Origin: an uncultured Clostridia bacterium
Lineage (GTDB): Bacteria; Bacillota; Clostridia; Oscillospirales; Oscillospiraceae
Length of the DNA stretch: 13,381 nucleotides
Assembly: GCA_947167725.1 (NCBI GenBank)
Contig: CAMVJF010000025.1
Coordinates: 1-13,381 of the forward strand
Reading direction: 5' to 3'
A program made the translations under genes and the position numbers. Shown here one piece after another: positions 13,141 through 13,381 of the stretch. Within the stretch, counting starts at the first letter, position 1; each line of letters begins with the position of its first letter. The notes beneath the pieces were generated by a model. The model saw nothing but the letters and a program-made list of their open reading frames with translations, had not been told where the DNA came from and searched no databases.

Positions 13141-13381
13141 ATGGCAGAGGTTCAACTGAAAAACATCAAGAAAGTGTACCCCTTCGTCAGCGGCGAGCAG
13201 AAAAAGAGCAAGAAGAAAAAGGCTGACGAACCCGAAAAGAAGAAAGTCAACCTCCAGATCACCGACGAGGGCGTCGTCGCGGTGCAGGCGTTCAACCTGG
13301 ATATCGCCGACAAGGAATTCATCGTGCTGGTCGGCCCCTCCGGCTGCGGCAAGTCCACGACCCTGCGCATGGTCGCCGGTC
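13141..13381 (+). CDS. Sugar ABC transporter ATP-binding protein (MsmK/UgpC type), N-terminal part
   Basis: The first 80 residues of a carbohydrate ABC importer ATPase; the rest lies outside the window. It begins MAEVQLKNIKKVY like MsmK/UgpC/MalK and continues FNLDIADKEFIVLVGPSGCG with Walker A GPSGCGKST at 65-73. Such ATPases energise uptake of di- and oligosaccharides or glycerol-3-phosphate, often serving several permeases. Between the first strand and the Walker A region, residues 14-48 are a lysine-rich insertion (GEQKKSKKKKADEPEKKK) absent from E. coli-type MalK. I recall similar insertions in Oscillospirales homologs, so it seems lineage-specific. The start is fixed by AGGAGG (13128-13133) 7 nt upstream. 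The divergent LacI-type regulator and the ATGTAAA palindromes suggest sugar-dependent control. Confidence 0.9.
   Translation, partial: MAEVQLKNIKKVYPFVSGEQKKSKKKKADEPEKKKVNLQITDEGVVAVQAFNLDIADKEFIVLVGPSGCGKSTTLRMVAG

Overview
The window is a GC-rich chromosomal stretch from a low-GC-phylum relative with high GC, most likely a Clostridia/Oscillospirales-type gut anaerobe. This is inferred from the gene families: a DUF4364 wing-helix-like gene coupled to asnA, a clostridial CRDKDC-motif protein, and an MsmK/UgpC-type ABC ATPase with a lysine-rich insertion. Strong AGGAGG ribosome binding sites, sigma-A-like promoters in AT-rich gaps and GC-ending codons fit the same picture. No phage genes, transposase, tRNA, rRNA or CRISPR array was seen.

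Left part (1-5300): the 3' end of an apbE-type flavin transferase gene is followed 4 bp later by recG (replication-fork helicase). Both converge on a minus-strand conserved hypothetical gene across a shared hairpin terminator. Next comes a plus-strand operon, with a textbook promoter, of a DUF4364 gene overlapping asnA (ammonia-dependent asparagine synthetase). An asnA terminator, a short AT-rich gap and a long fumC terminator close this part.

Middle part (5299-11190): all genes lie on the minus strand. Reading in their own direction: a putative lipoprotein with a YdcF/DUF218 domain; a tandem GNAT acetyltransferase 27 bp after it; a strong terminator; an 873-residue SF2 helicase with a predicted membrane hairpin, under its own promoter with a 14-bp palindrome in the spacer; and class II fumarase fumC, whose promoter overlaps the helicase stop codon. 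The YdcF-like gene contains an exact 29-nt copy of the Illumina P5 flow-cell adapter plus six T of its linker (10613-10647). That piece of sequence is an artefact, and the protein is wrong over about 12 residues.

Right part (11191-13381): a 551-bp gene-free stretch holds two candidate promoters, a coding-like remnant and a roughly 200-bp block of back-to-back hairpins (11474-11676), possibly a dispersed repeat or a structured RNA. Then come a LacI-family repressor on the minus strand and, divergent from it across 364 bp, the start of a sugar ABC transporter ATPase gene. The gap contains a TTGACA promoter, overlapping ATGTAAA palindromes just after the expected transcription start (likely operator), and a leader hairpin.

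The most notable items are the adapter embedded in a gene, the hairpin block, and the membrane-anchored helicase of unknown role with an operator-like palindrome in its promoter. No complete new system can be claimed from this sequence alone.
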